Below the pieces are notes generated by a model. That model was not told the origin of the DNA. It saw only the letters and a program-made list of their open reading frames with translations, and searched no databases. A DNA stretch of 36,634 nucleotides from CAZEQJ01 sp964514385 (lineage in GTDB: Bacteria > Bacteroidota > Bacteroidia > Cytophagales > Cyclobacteriaceae): the NCBI GenBank assembly GCA_964514385.1, contig CAZEQJ010000031.1, positions 1 to 36,634 on the forward strand. The letters run 5' to 3'. The stretch's first letter is position 1. Every line of letters starts with the position of its first letter. Shown here piece after piece: positions 25,541 through 35,600 of this stretch. Made by a program: the position numbers and the translations under genes.

Positions 25541-26388
25541 GGTTTATCAATGCATTCAGGATAAAGGAGTTACTCCCTAAGTTAGGGTTTATCTACATTG
25601 GAAGTGTTTTTGCTTTACCGGATACAGAGCAGCCCTTGTCAGATATCACTTTGATCAAAACAATTATTTTGGGTCTGATTGCTTTCAGTGGCGGGTTGTC
25701 CATTTATGCATACAACGCCTATATCGACTACTATAATGACCAGAAAAATCAACGTTTGGAACATCTATCAAGCATTTCGCGGTCTTCGTTTTTATATGTC
25801 ACCATACTAGCTGCGACGATTACTTTAGTCGCGATCATGATTTACAATGAGGCATTTGTCTTTTTTACCCTTGTAATATTCAGCGGATGGTGGCTTTACA
25901 ATAATTCTTTATTTTCCTTAAAATCCGTTCCTTTCGCCGGTATATTGATTGTTTTAATCCTTCAGGTCGTTCAGTTTTTATTTGGCTATGCGTTTTTTCA
26001 GACTGTTGACCAAAAAAGCGTATTGATCTCCGTTTATTTTGGACTACTTGTCGGAGCGGGTCATTTATGGCATGAGATGATTGATTTAAAGCCGGATAAG
26101 GAGGGTGGAGTTAAGACCACAGCGGTATACCTGGGTATGAAATGGGCAACGATATTATTTCATTTCATTTTGCTTTCAGCACATCTTTACCTGTTCATAA
26201 TTTGGGAAATTGGATTCATACAGAATACCACATTTTATTTATTGATATCCGCCTATATTATAGTTTTAATGGTGTATTTAGCTGGTAAAAAAAAGCTCTC
26301 CCTGTTTCAATTCAGGAGAGCTTATCTGGTCGCATATCTATGTGCTATTCTATCTATATCTTATTTTTTGTTGGTCGATCCTGTCTGA
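25537..26388 (+). CDS. UbiA-family prenyltransferase (TTG start)
   Basis: 283 residues, polytopic, about eight or nine hydrophobic segments. The first Asp-rich motif is N60-x3-D64-x3-D68 (NAYIDYYND), the second D183-x3-D187 (DLKPDKEGG), both as in UbiA enzymes that bind a prenyl diphosphate through magnesium. The family transfers a polyprenyl chain to aromatic rings or to sugars such as phosphoribosyl diphosphate. The acceptor here is unknown. No ATG lies in frame before about residue 100, so the TTG at 25537, overlapping the preceding stop as TTGA, is the likely start and implies translational coupling to the TMTC-like gene. The last 28 bases overlap the convergent fiber gene, and the 3' part carries that gene's terminator on the other strand. 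Confidence 0.85.
   Translation: MRFINAFRIKELLPKLGFIYIGSVFALPDTEQPLSDITLIKTIILGLIAFSGGLSIYAYNAYIDYYNDQKNQRLEHLSSISRSSFLYVTILAATITLVAIMIYNEAFVFFTLVIFSGWWLYNNSLFSLKSVPFAGILIVLILQVVQFLFGYAFFQTVDQKSVLISVYFGLLVGAGHLWHEMIDLKPDKEGGVKTTAVYLGMKWATILFHFILLSAHLYLFIIWEIGFIQNTTFYLLISAYIIVLMVYLAGKKKLSLFQFRRAYLVAYLCAILSISYFLLVDPV
26287..26323 (-). terminator. Rho-independent terminator of the leftward fiber operon, inside the UbiA gene
   Basis: On the minus strand an 11-base-pair stem (AAGCTCTCCTG pairing with CAGGGAGAGCTT, one bulged base), closed by an 8-base loop, runs straight into eight Ts (complement of A26287-26294). It lies 38 bases beyond the stop of the fiber protein 2 gene (26361). It sits wholly within the last 35 codons of the convergent prenyltransferase gene. 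The A-run precedes the hairpin on the plus strand, so it acts only leftward. Confidence 0.85.
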
Positions 26389-29300
26389 GCATTAATAATT
26401 TCCTTTATTAACTCTATTTCGGCTTTTAACTCTTCATAATCCTCATCATCGCGGACGGCCTGTGCTTTTAATCTTTCAATTTCCGCTTCCTGTTCACTCA
26501 GTCGGTTTGCCAGACTTTGGTATAATAGCAGCAATTCCTGAACTTCCTGACTGTTTTTGTTGATTTTGGGGTCAATTTCCTGCAATGCAGCCACTATCAC
26601 AGCAGTTAATTTTTCATAATCCATACTCCATAAGTCTCCGGATTCATCCTCTGGCTTATATACTATTTCGGGTATGACTTCATATACCTCCTGTGCCACG
26701 AAACCAACTTGCTGTTCATAATTCTTACCCAATACCAGTTTATCTTCTTCGAAAGCTGAACTGTAGTGGTTATATCTTTTTGGTTTGAGCGCCATTATCT
26801 CTTTCATGCCATAATTTAAATCAAACTGATCCAGTTTGACCCGGTCATCACTGTAAGTGGCCCATAGGTTTGCCCTAGCACGGCCGTACCCGGTCGTGGT
26901 GGAATTTGGAAGCTCAAGTTTATAGGATGTTGCATCACCCGGATTAAATCCTAATGCCAGTTTGGTAGCAGTACCAGGAGCCAGGTAAGTAGTTAACAAT
27001 AACCCGTCAATTACCATACCATAGTTGCCGTTTCCTTCAATAGCAAAGGATCCTGCCGGAAGATCAGGATGAGAACTGCCGGCGGTTATTAAACTCCATG
27101 TGGAATTTCCAGTTGATGAATCAATATTTAAAGCTGTTCCCCAGGTATCCGAGCTTGTGATTTCAACACCCTCTTCACCCAATGTTGAGCCAGCATTAAA
27201 TGTTGCAATACCGGTAGGTACTGTGGTGCCTTGCCCGACTGCAAGCTGAGAGCCAATAAATTGATCACCTGTCATGAAGGCGTTTCCAACGACATGGAGC
27301 CTTTGTGTAGGACTTGTTATTCCTATACCGACCTCTCCGGAAAAATAGTTTTCTGCACCTCCATTCTGATAAATACCATAATCCGCATAGCCAACCCATA
27401 CCTCTCCCGAACCATTTGTATCAATAAAACGTCCCCCCATGGTGGAGCCTTCAGCCCATATACCGTAGGATGTTCCGGTAGCAAAAACTCTTCTTGTAGA
27501 GTTAGGTGCAGTTCCAAGGCCAATATTATTAGTGAAGTAACCGTCTCCAGCCACATGCAATCTATATGCCGGAGGACTCACACCAATTCCCATATTTCCT
27601 GAACCATCAATCTGAACTCTTTGTGCTCCGTTTGTATAGAATGATAATGGGGCATTATTCGATTGGCTTATTCTAAACTCGGACGACGATCTTGCGCCAG
27701 ACTCAATGATGGCGAATCCCGGGGCTGGAGAGTATAACAGCAACGCCTGATCCGCTCCATTAGGCCCGGAGCCAATGCGGGTATATCCTACAATATCCAG
27801 CGCCTGGTTAGGTGTATTTGTCCCGATGCCCAGCCGGTTTGTCGAAGCATCAAAATAGAGACCCGCGTTATCCTGTGTCAATGATGTGCCGTTTGAAAAA
27901 ATCACCGATCCACTGGTAAAGGCATTTGAACCTGTACCTCCACGTGCAACCGGCAGGACGCCGGACGTTATTTCGTTTGCAGATATATTGCCATTGAACA
28001 ATGTTCCGCCTGATGACCTGACTATGCCCGTGCCAAGAGATGGTATGTTGACCTCATTACCCTCAGTAAGAACCAGTGTTTCATTCAATGCACCGGGACC
28101 ACCGCTGGTGTAAAAAATTAATTCGCCAGATTCAGGTGAACTTCCACTCCTGTTTTCTATTCTGGAGATTTCAGCTTCTCCACCTCCGCGATTACCTATA
28201 AATCGCATTTGAGCCATTAATTGGTTAGCATCGTTGTATGTGGAGTTAAATACTACGGATGTAAGGGAGTTCACTGGGTCTAATGACCGGGATGATAAAT
28301 AGAGTAATCGCTCTGCTATGCCTCCTAATTCATAATCGGTCAGCGTTCCTTCACCAATACCAAAATGCCCGATACCGCTTGTACCATCGAAAGTAATGTA
28401 TGGGTTACCATTACTTGTGATGGTGAAATCAGAAGTAATAAGATTAATATCCGTTGGATTCGCTATTTCTCCACCGATTTGAATGTCAGAGGAAACATTT
28501 GAAAGGCCATTGGATGCTGTAAAGCCTCCTGTAGATGCCCATGCCAGGTTCCCGCTACCATCTGTTGATAATAATTGACCAGGATCGCCATCATTAACCG
28601 GTAGTGTGAGTGTAACATTTTGTGTGGCAGCTGAATTGGGGATAATACTGTATTCATAATCAGTAGCTCCCTGCTCAGAATATAATATCAATTCACCACT
28701 GGTACCCTCTCGACCAGAACGTATAGTACCATTTACATCTAAAGGGTAAAGTGGGTTGGAAACAGTCGGCCCTACAGACATTCCTGTAGCAGTAAACCAT
28801 GCTCTTACTCCAGAATTAATATTGATCTGAAAAAGATTATCCGAAACGATGCGTAGAAAGTCACCAGAGCCTGGTATTCCAAGATTTCCAATTTCTTCAA
28901 ATAAGGCTCCATTCGTTTTGCCAAATTGTATCTCAGCTGTTGCGCCCCCAGTATCTTCGGAACTTCTTAACCGCAATCGGGGAGAGGTTTCATAAATTTC
29001 AAGTGATGCCTGAGGGGTTTGAGTACCAATACCAACCAATGTATCGGGCAAAATTCGCATGATTTCATTAAATCCTTTTGTACCTCCCAACATTGAAAAA
29101 CGCAATGGGGAATTTTCGGCTACGCCTATGTAAGGCTCAGGATCTCCTGATCTCCCGGGAAAGAACTGCATTAACTGTGATGCATCTCCATTGGCGATTT
29201 GTAAAATTGCATCAAAATCATTTCCCTGTGATCGTGCATCAATCAAAAACTCAGGATTATCATCTCCTATACCAATTCTCCCAAAACTAAAATCTGTCCC

Positions 29301-29618
29301 ATCGCCGCCGGTTACAGTTAGCGTTGGATAGTTACTGTTAAATCCCACGAATAATGTATTGGCCCTTGAATTGGTTAGCTTGTTGGTGTTATCAATGCCT
29401 GTTCCAATCACAAATCCTGATGTCGCGGTACTTTGAAGGTTTCTACCCAATACCACTGAATAGCTGGCATCTATAGAGTTACTGCTACCTACAACAAATG
29501 ACGAATCAAAAGCTCCGATCTGGTTGTTAGCCCCAATCGAAATGCTGCCATTCTGTCCAAAGGAGTTGGATACAGTAAAAAGAACAAGGATTACTAGTGT
29601 AAACCTGTATACCATCAT
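26361..29618 (-). CDS. Secreted tail-fiber-domain protein with C-terminal Peptidase_S74 chaperone (fiber protein 2)
   Basis: 1085 residues from the ATG at 29618 (a second ATG follows directly). Signal peptide VYRFTLVILVLFTVSNSFGQ. Residues about 23-110 are a YadA-head-like beta-roll, clearly paralogous to that of fiber protein 1 (NNQIGAFDSSFVVGSS, PTLTVTGGDG). A single YSEQGATDYEY module lies near residue 318. Several 'G.IGIG...P...L.V' motifs follow, for example MGIGVSPPAYRLHVAGDG. The S74 domain starts at Ser923 (codon 26850-26852) in SDDRVKLDQF, with Lys928 completing the Ser-Lys dyad for self-cleavage before the Ser. VGFVAQEVYEVIPEIV is the conserved S74 core, and a C-terminal coiled coil of about 60 residues ends the protein. 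It starts 7 bases after the stop of the larger fiber gene, so the two form an operon. Surface trimeric fiber by inference. Confidence 0.87.
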   Translation of the reverse strand: MMVYRFTLVILVLFTVSNSFGQNGSISIGANNQIGAFDSSFVVGSSNSIDASYSVVLGRNLQSTATSGFVIGTGIDNTNKLTNSRANTLFVGFNSNYPTLTVTGGDGTDFSFGRIGIGDDNPEFLIDARSQGNDFDAILQIANGDASQLMQFFPGRSGDPEPYIGVAENSPLRFSMLGGTKGFNEIMRILPDTLVGIGTQTPQASLEIYETSPRLRLRSSEDTGGATAEIQFGKTNGALFEEIGNLGIPGSGDFLRIVSDNLFQININSGVRAWFTATGMSVGPTVSNPLYPLDVNGTIRSGREGTSGELILYSEQGATDYEYSIIPNSAATQNVTLTLPVNDGDPGQLLSTDGSGNLAWASTGGFTASNGLSNVSSDIQIGGEIANPTDINLITSDFTITSNGNPYITFDGTSGIGHFGIGEGTLTDYELGGIAERLLYLSSRSLDPVNSLTSVVFNSTYNDANQLMAQMRFIGNRGGGEAEISRIENRSGSSPESGELIFYTSGGPGALNETLVLTEGNEVNIPSLGTGIVRSSGGTLFNGNISANEITSGVLPVARGGTGSNAFTSGSVIFSNGTSLTQDNAGLYFDASTNRLGIGTNTPNQALDIVGYTRIGSGPNGADQALLLYSPAPGFAIIESGARSSSEFRISQSNNAPLSFYTNGAQRVQIDGSGNMGIGVSPPAYRLHVAGDGYFTNNIGLGTAPNSTRRVFATGTSYGIWAEGSTMGGRFIDTNGSGEVWVGYADYGIYQNGGAENYFSGEVGIGITSPTQRLHVVGNAFMTGDQFIGSQLAVGQGTTVPTGIATFNAGSTLGEEGVEITSSDTWGTALNIDSSTGNSTWSLITAGSSHPDLPAGSFAIEGNGNYGMVIDGLLLTTYLAPGTATKLALGFNPGDATSYKLELPNSTTTGYGRARANLWATYSDDRVKLDQFDLNYGMKEIMALKPKRYNHYSSAFEEDKLVLGKNYEQQVGFVAQEVYEVIPEIVYKPEDESGDLWSMDYEKLTAVIVAALQEIDPKINKNSQEVQELLLLYQSLANRLSEQEAEIERLKAQAVRDDEDYEELKAEIELIKEIINAQTGSTNKK

Positions 29619-29625
29619 AATTAAT

Positions 29626-32600
29626 TTATTTTTCCGAAGCTTGTGTTTTCTGCATCATTATCATCATCTCCTGCATCATGCCTTCTACTTTTTCCATGCG
29701 TGCTTCCATGGACTTCATTTGTGCGGCAGTATCCTGATTTTCAGCTTTCAGCATTTCGATCTCTTTCTTCTGCTCTTCTATAATATACTGCTGCTCTTTG
29801 ATTGCTTCAATTAGCAGCGCCACCATATGACTGTAGTTTACAGATTTAAAGCCTTCTTCATCCGTGGTTACCAGTTCGGGTACCACCTTTTCTACCTCCT
29901 GAGCGATCAATCCAATATCTTTGGTTTTACCGAATTCCATATCCGGGAACTCTTCAGCACGGAATTCATAGCTTACACCCTCGAGCAAACTGATTTTTGC
30001 CAACGCATCATGTAATGGCTCAATGTTCTTCTTCCAACGAATGTCAGAAGCTTCATCGATTCCGGCAGTTTTCAGTTTACCGTTCACTACAAGATTATAA
30101 GCTGCACTTGGGTTACTTTCATTAATGCCGACTGTTCCGTTTCCGGCGATCACTATTCTGTCCGTAAAGCCTGTCTCACCGTCACCGACAGTAGAAATGG
30201 TAAATGAAGACCCGAATGTTGTTCCCCAGTCTTCCGAAGCAAATGCAGTAAGTCTGACGCCATCTTCAAAGGCAGCACCCGTTGAATATCCAGTATATTT
30301 AAAGCTACCAAGGATATCTGAAGCAATTACCTGTGTCGGAGCCGCCTCCGTTCCCCGTGTTCGGGTGATATTCACAGTCGCAAAATTGGCATCAGCATAT
30401 GCGGATGTATTGATACCCACGGCCTCACCTTCTCCGGCAACAACTAATTCACTGAATGGATTATTTGTACCAATCCCGATGTTACCATTAGCTGCGATAT
30501 GCATTCTATCCACTCCATTGGTAGCCATTCTTAATGGAGTGGCATCTAAAGTTCCAAGGAAATTAGTGGCAGAATCAAGGCCGGTATTACCGGCTAACTC
30601 CCAGCCTGATGCAGGCAACTGGCTTTTCAATACTATTGTATCATTAGCTGTCATTTCCGGCACTGTCAGATTAAACGAACCTGTTTGAGGAGCAGCAGCA
30701 ATATTTACAAACCTTGATGAGCCTGCATCCAGAACAAAGCCGGTGGAAACAACTGAACTGGTAAATGTACCCACATTTGTTTCGATATTACCACTTCCGT
30801 TGATAGTCAGGTTGTTGGCTGATGCCCATTGCTCACCAATAGCGTCCCAACGCAATATCTGGCCATCTGTGGCGCCACTGTTTTGTATAAGTTCTACGGG
30901 CAGACTATCCAATGCAGCCAGATTTCCCTGCGAACCTGAGAGTGCATCAAGGTCTGTGCGCAATACAACAGTAGTGTCCAACGCTTGTTGTGCAGTGCTA
31001 CTGGCGGCATTTAAATCAGTGCGCAGAACAACGGTGGTATCCAGTGCCTGTTGTGCTGCACTGCTGGTAATATTGAGGTCTGTACGAAGAACCACAGTTG
31101 TATCTAAAGCTTCTTGCGCCAGGTTGTTGGCAGCGGTAATGTTGGCGTCAAAGGCGTTTAGGTCTGTTCGCAGCACTACCGTAGTATCCAGTGCCTGTTG
31201 AGCTGCACTGCTGGTTATGTTGAGGTCTGTACGAAGAACCACAGTTGTATCTAATGCTTCTTGTGCCAGGTTGTTGGCAGCGGTAATGCTGGCATCAAAG
31301 GCGTTAAGGTCTGTTCGCAGCACTACGGTGGTATCCAGTGCCTGTTGTGCTGCACTGATGGCTAAGTTGAGGTCTGTACGAAGAACCACAGTTGTGTCTA
31401 AAGCTTCTTGCGCCAGGTTGTTGGCAGCGGTAATGCTGGCATCAAAGGCGTTAAGGTCTGTTCGCAGCACTACGGTGGTATCCAGTGCCTGTTGTGCTGC
31501 ACTGCTGGTAATATTGAGGTCTGTACGAAGAACCACAGTTGTATCTAAAGCTTCTTGCGCCAGGTTGTTGGCAGCAGTAATGCTGGCATCAAAGGCGTTA
31601 AGGTCTGTACGAAGAACCACAGTTGTATCTAAAGCTTCTTGCGCCAGGTCGTTGGCATTTGTGATAGATGTTGAAAATCCTCCAATATCTGTCCGGAGAG
31701 CAACAAGCGTATCGGCTACTTCTTCAAGTCCTTGCTGCACATTAGTTCCAATAATACCGGGAATAGCGGAAATATTAACTTCTGCAGCGGTCTGGTCATC
31801 GGTCGTGGCTGGTATTGTTTGTGTGCTTAGCACGCCATTGGCATCTGCCACTACCATGCGGTCACCTGTACCTGCCAGATCACCCAATTGAATAGTACCT
31901 GTGCCTGTCTCCAGCGCATTGCCTGTACCTGCGGTATTTAAATAAAGTGCACTTGAAGAGTTGGAAGCTTTAGACAAGTTGATCTGAGCTCCTCTGCCAT
32001 CAGAATCTGTTGATACATCTAATGCCGGATTGCTATTCGTTGTAAGGTTATCCGCGACCTTTATTTCAGCTGCAATACCAGAGCCAAAGGCAAACGCCTG
32101 CAAAGCTGAACCGGACCCTTCTGAATGGGTATACAATACCTGTTCGGAGCTGCTGGTATTGTCATTTTTGAATTGGCCAACTATGCCATTCCCTTCTGAC
32201 TCTACCTGTAAAACTATTTGATTATTTCCTGCTCCGTTGACCACACGCTGTGCGATACCATTACCATTATTGCGAATATCAAGCCCGATGCTGGTGCTTA
32301 ATGGCCCGGAATAGGTGAGATTCTCCGGAAGGGTCAGTGATGCCGGATCTGCAGCTGCCCAGTCAGTACCATTCCATTGAAGTACCTGGCCGGTAGTTGC
32401 TCCTTCACCCCGCAATCGGGAAGGATCGATTGTGAGTGTATCGGTAAATCCATTTAGGTTTACACCTGTACCACCAGAAATATTCAATGTACTACCGGCA
32501 AGGGTCAGGTTTTGATTATCTCCGTCATCCAGGCCAGCCGGAACACCCGTTATGTTTGCCCAGGTAAGATTTGTCAGTAATGATCCGTTTACAGCTGGTA

Positions 32601-35600
32601 ACTGCCCGCTACCATTTAGCTGCACAATCTGATTTGCTCCTGTACCAGCATTAACCGCTAATGGGTTTCCGGAGGTACCGTCTCCGTTCAAAGTAGCATT
32701 ACTCGTTACAGCTGTCAATCCGCCTTCATCGGCAGCCAATAACCATTCCCCTGCAGTGGTATTATATTTAAGTATTTGCCCGTCGGTTGGGGTAGCAGTG
32801 GGAATATCAATTCCCTGAAGACGTACTACGTTAAAGCCACTACCAAAATCACCGGTGATATCACCACTGGCAGCCGTAGTTGTGTTTAATAATGAGGCAT
32901 CCAGTCGAGCAGCGTTGATTGTTCCGGTTGTTGCTCCATTGTTGATGGCGGAAATGATCGAAGTACCGGCACCTGATTGTACACCGTTAACGGATAGAAC
33001 ACCAGCATTTGTAATTGAACCATCACCTGTAAGTTCTTTATTTTCAAACCTGGAGTTTGAAATATTATAGATAAATAGGTCTGCATCATTAAGGCTGCTA
33101 AGTTCCGCATCACCCAAGTCAGAAATATTACTCACAGCCGAAGCAGATGCTCCACTTAAATTTACATTTAAAGTACCAGTACTGGCTCCAAATATCGTAC
33201 CACCGGAATAGTTAAGACTTCCGGTGCCGGGATCATAACTAGAGACCGTAGCTTCAAGTCGGTTAGTCGGATTAATAGCGGCGATAAATGATTGTCCGGT
33301 AGTGTAGGCCAATCCTGTACCAACGCTAAGAGTACCGGTAGAGCCAATCGAAGAGAGGTCTACAGCGCCTGTAGTTGTAGTTGCATATCGGTCTCCGGCA
33401 ATATTGGAGATGAGGGTCCACGTTGAGGCACCCGTTTTCTCATACACATCGCCATTGGTGGTATTCAGGTAAAAATCACCAACAAGGCCCAGTCCTGCTC
33501 CGGGGGTACCACTAGCCTGCAACCACCTCACGCCGTCTCCGGGTTCCCATGTAGTACCGTTATATTGCAATACATTGCCGTTTGATGCTCCAGCCCGACT
33601 GATATTGGCCAGTAAAACACTATCCTGCACCGCCAGCGTTCCCAATCCGGTAACCTGACTGTTTGCAATGGTAAGCGCCGTTTCATCCACATCAATAGAG
33701 ATATCCGTAGCATTATCTGTAAGAACTACAGCTCCAGAGCCTGCAGTAAGTGATTTAAACTGGAGATCAGTTCCACTTTTACCTGCGTAAATCACTTCAC
33801 CCGTACCCAGATTAACTCCCGTATTTGCCTCGCCTGCGCCACCGCTAGTTCCAATAACAAGGTTGTTGCTGGCATCAGTTGTAATTTCAATGTTGGCGCC
33901 CTCCACAAGGTTAAAACCAGTTCCGCCTGAAATACCAATGGAAAACGTTTCACCTGTAGTGGAAGAACCTGAGGATGCTGGTATGATAAGGTTTTGATTG
34001 TCTGTGTTGGTCACGGTGGATGAGATTTCTCTTGTCACACTGATATTGATACCGGTGCCCGCGGTGTACTCCGTATTGTCATCCCCGTCGAGAAGACCGG
34101 CAGGTATTCCCGTAAGGCTGCTGAAGGCACCGTCAAAATCATCCGACACATCTGTATCCCAGGTGCTGATATTCAGATCATTTCCACCTGAAATGGACAG
34201 GTTGGTGCCATCAAAGGAGAGTGTTTGCGCATCGGTATTGACGATGGTTGAGCTTATAACCCCACCAGTTATATCTATCCCAGTACCTGCTGTAAGTGAA
34301 CTTCCGGCTAATGAAGAAATATCTACTACATCACTTCCTGAATCTCTGGTCAAAGTAAGATTAGTCCCATCGAATGATAAGGATTGATCATCTGTATCAT
34401 CATCACCATCTGCCAGGCCTGCAGGTATGTTAGCTAAACTTGTAAAGTCACCATCAAAAACAGTGCTAATCACCCCGCCGGTTATATCTATACCAGCACC
34501 AGCAGTAAATGATCCACCGGCTGGCGCAGCCCATGTTCCATCGTCTCTTAAAAATAATCCTGTTTCTGTACCAGGATCAGGCACCAGACCAGCTTGTCCC
34601 GAGCCGATAAAAACATCTGTTTGAAGTACAAAATTTACCGGAGGTATACCTCCAAGCGTTTGCGCATCTTCAGCTTCATCTACTACATTGTCGGCATCAG
34701 TATCATATACAGAACTAAGCATATCTCCACCTCCTGAAGGTGTTGCCCAGGTACCGTCATCACGTAAAAAAGCGCCTGTGGAAGAACCCGGATCCGGAAC
34801 GATTCCTGATGTGCCGGGCCCGCTGAATGTTGTCACAAGATCTGCCAGTGCTACAGTATAATCGGTGCCGGCCTCCGTAATCACCAGGTTTGACCCGGCC
34901 ACCTGAAATGTTGTTATGGTTTCGTTGCTGATCGAATTGTCATTCAGGGTAGAAATTGTCCATTGTGTACCATTCCATTGAAGTATCTGTCCTGCACCTG
35001 AACCATCAATTAATTTAATCGGTGCTCCAATAGTACCGTCCCCTTCGATTACGCCGGATACATTGGCTGTTCCTGCTGACTCATCTACACCAATCACCCA
35101 TTGTGATCCATCCCATTTCAGTACCTGCCCTGCACTCGTGGCACCTAGGCTGCTAAGATCAGCGATTGCTATAGTTCCGTCAGCGATTTCATTGCTGGTA
35201 ATGCCATCTGTGGGTACAGATAATGGCGTGGCGTCGCCATCTCCGGCAATTGTGCTGCCATCAGTGCTCACAGCACCCCCTCCACCACCACCTGTAGCAT
35301 CAAAAGTGATGGTATTTGACCCATCGGAGGTGATGGTAACATTACTACCTCCCTGCAGGGTAACAGGCGTACTGTTTTCAAGCGTAATTGTTGCCGCATT
35401 ACCTCCCGAGTTTGACGTTCCCAGTACCTGATTATCAAATCCGGTTAAGCCACTTCTTGAACCCCAGAACAGAGTGCCATCGGGCTGTACCGCCAATAGC
35501 CGGATTGATGGCGAAGTTCCCGGGCTTTCAATTTTGGTGATTGGTATGGCATTATCGGGCAGCGCAGCAGCATCAAAACTTATGGTTGCGGTACCATTAT

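Noticed and set aside
26391..26412. TTAATAA/TTATTAA inverted repeat just after the UbiA stop as a rightward terminator
   Set aside because: The stem is only seven A-T pairs with no following T-run; too weak to call.
30941..31650. CRISPR-like array, because of the regular direct repeats
   Set aside because: The repeats are in frame within one long coding sequence. Units are 63 or 84 bases and without unique spacers.
30743..31891. Two long plus-strand open frames (152 and 224 codons) with a repeated VRRTTVVSKAS-like pattern
   Set aside because: They are the reverse-strand shadow of the tandem heptad array in fiber protein 3. The real frame has a signal peptide, known modules and an S74 domain.
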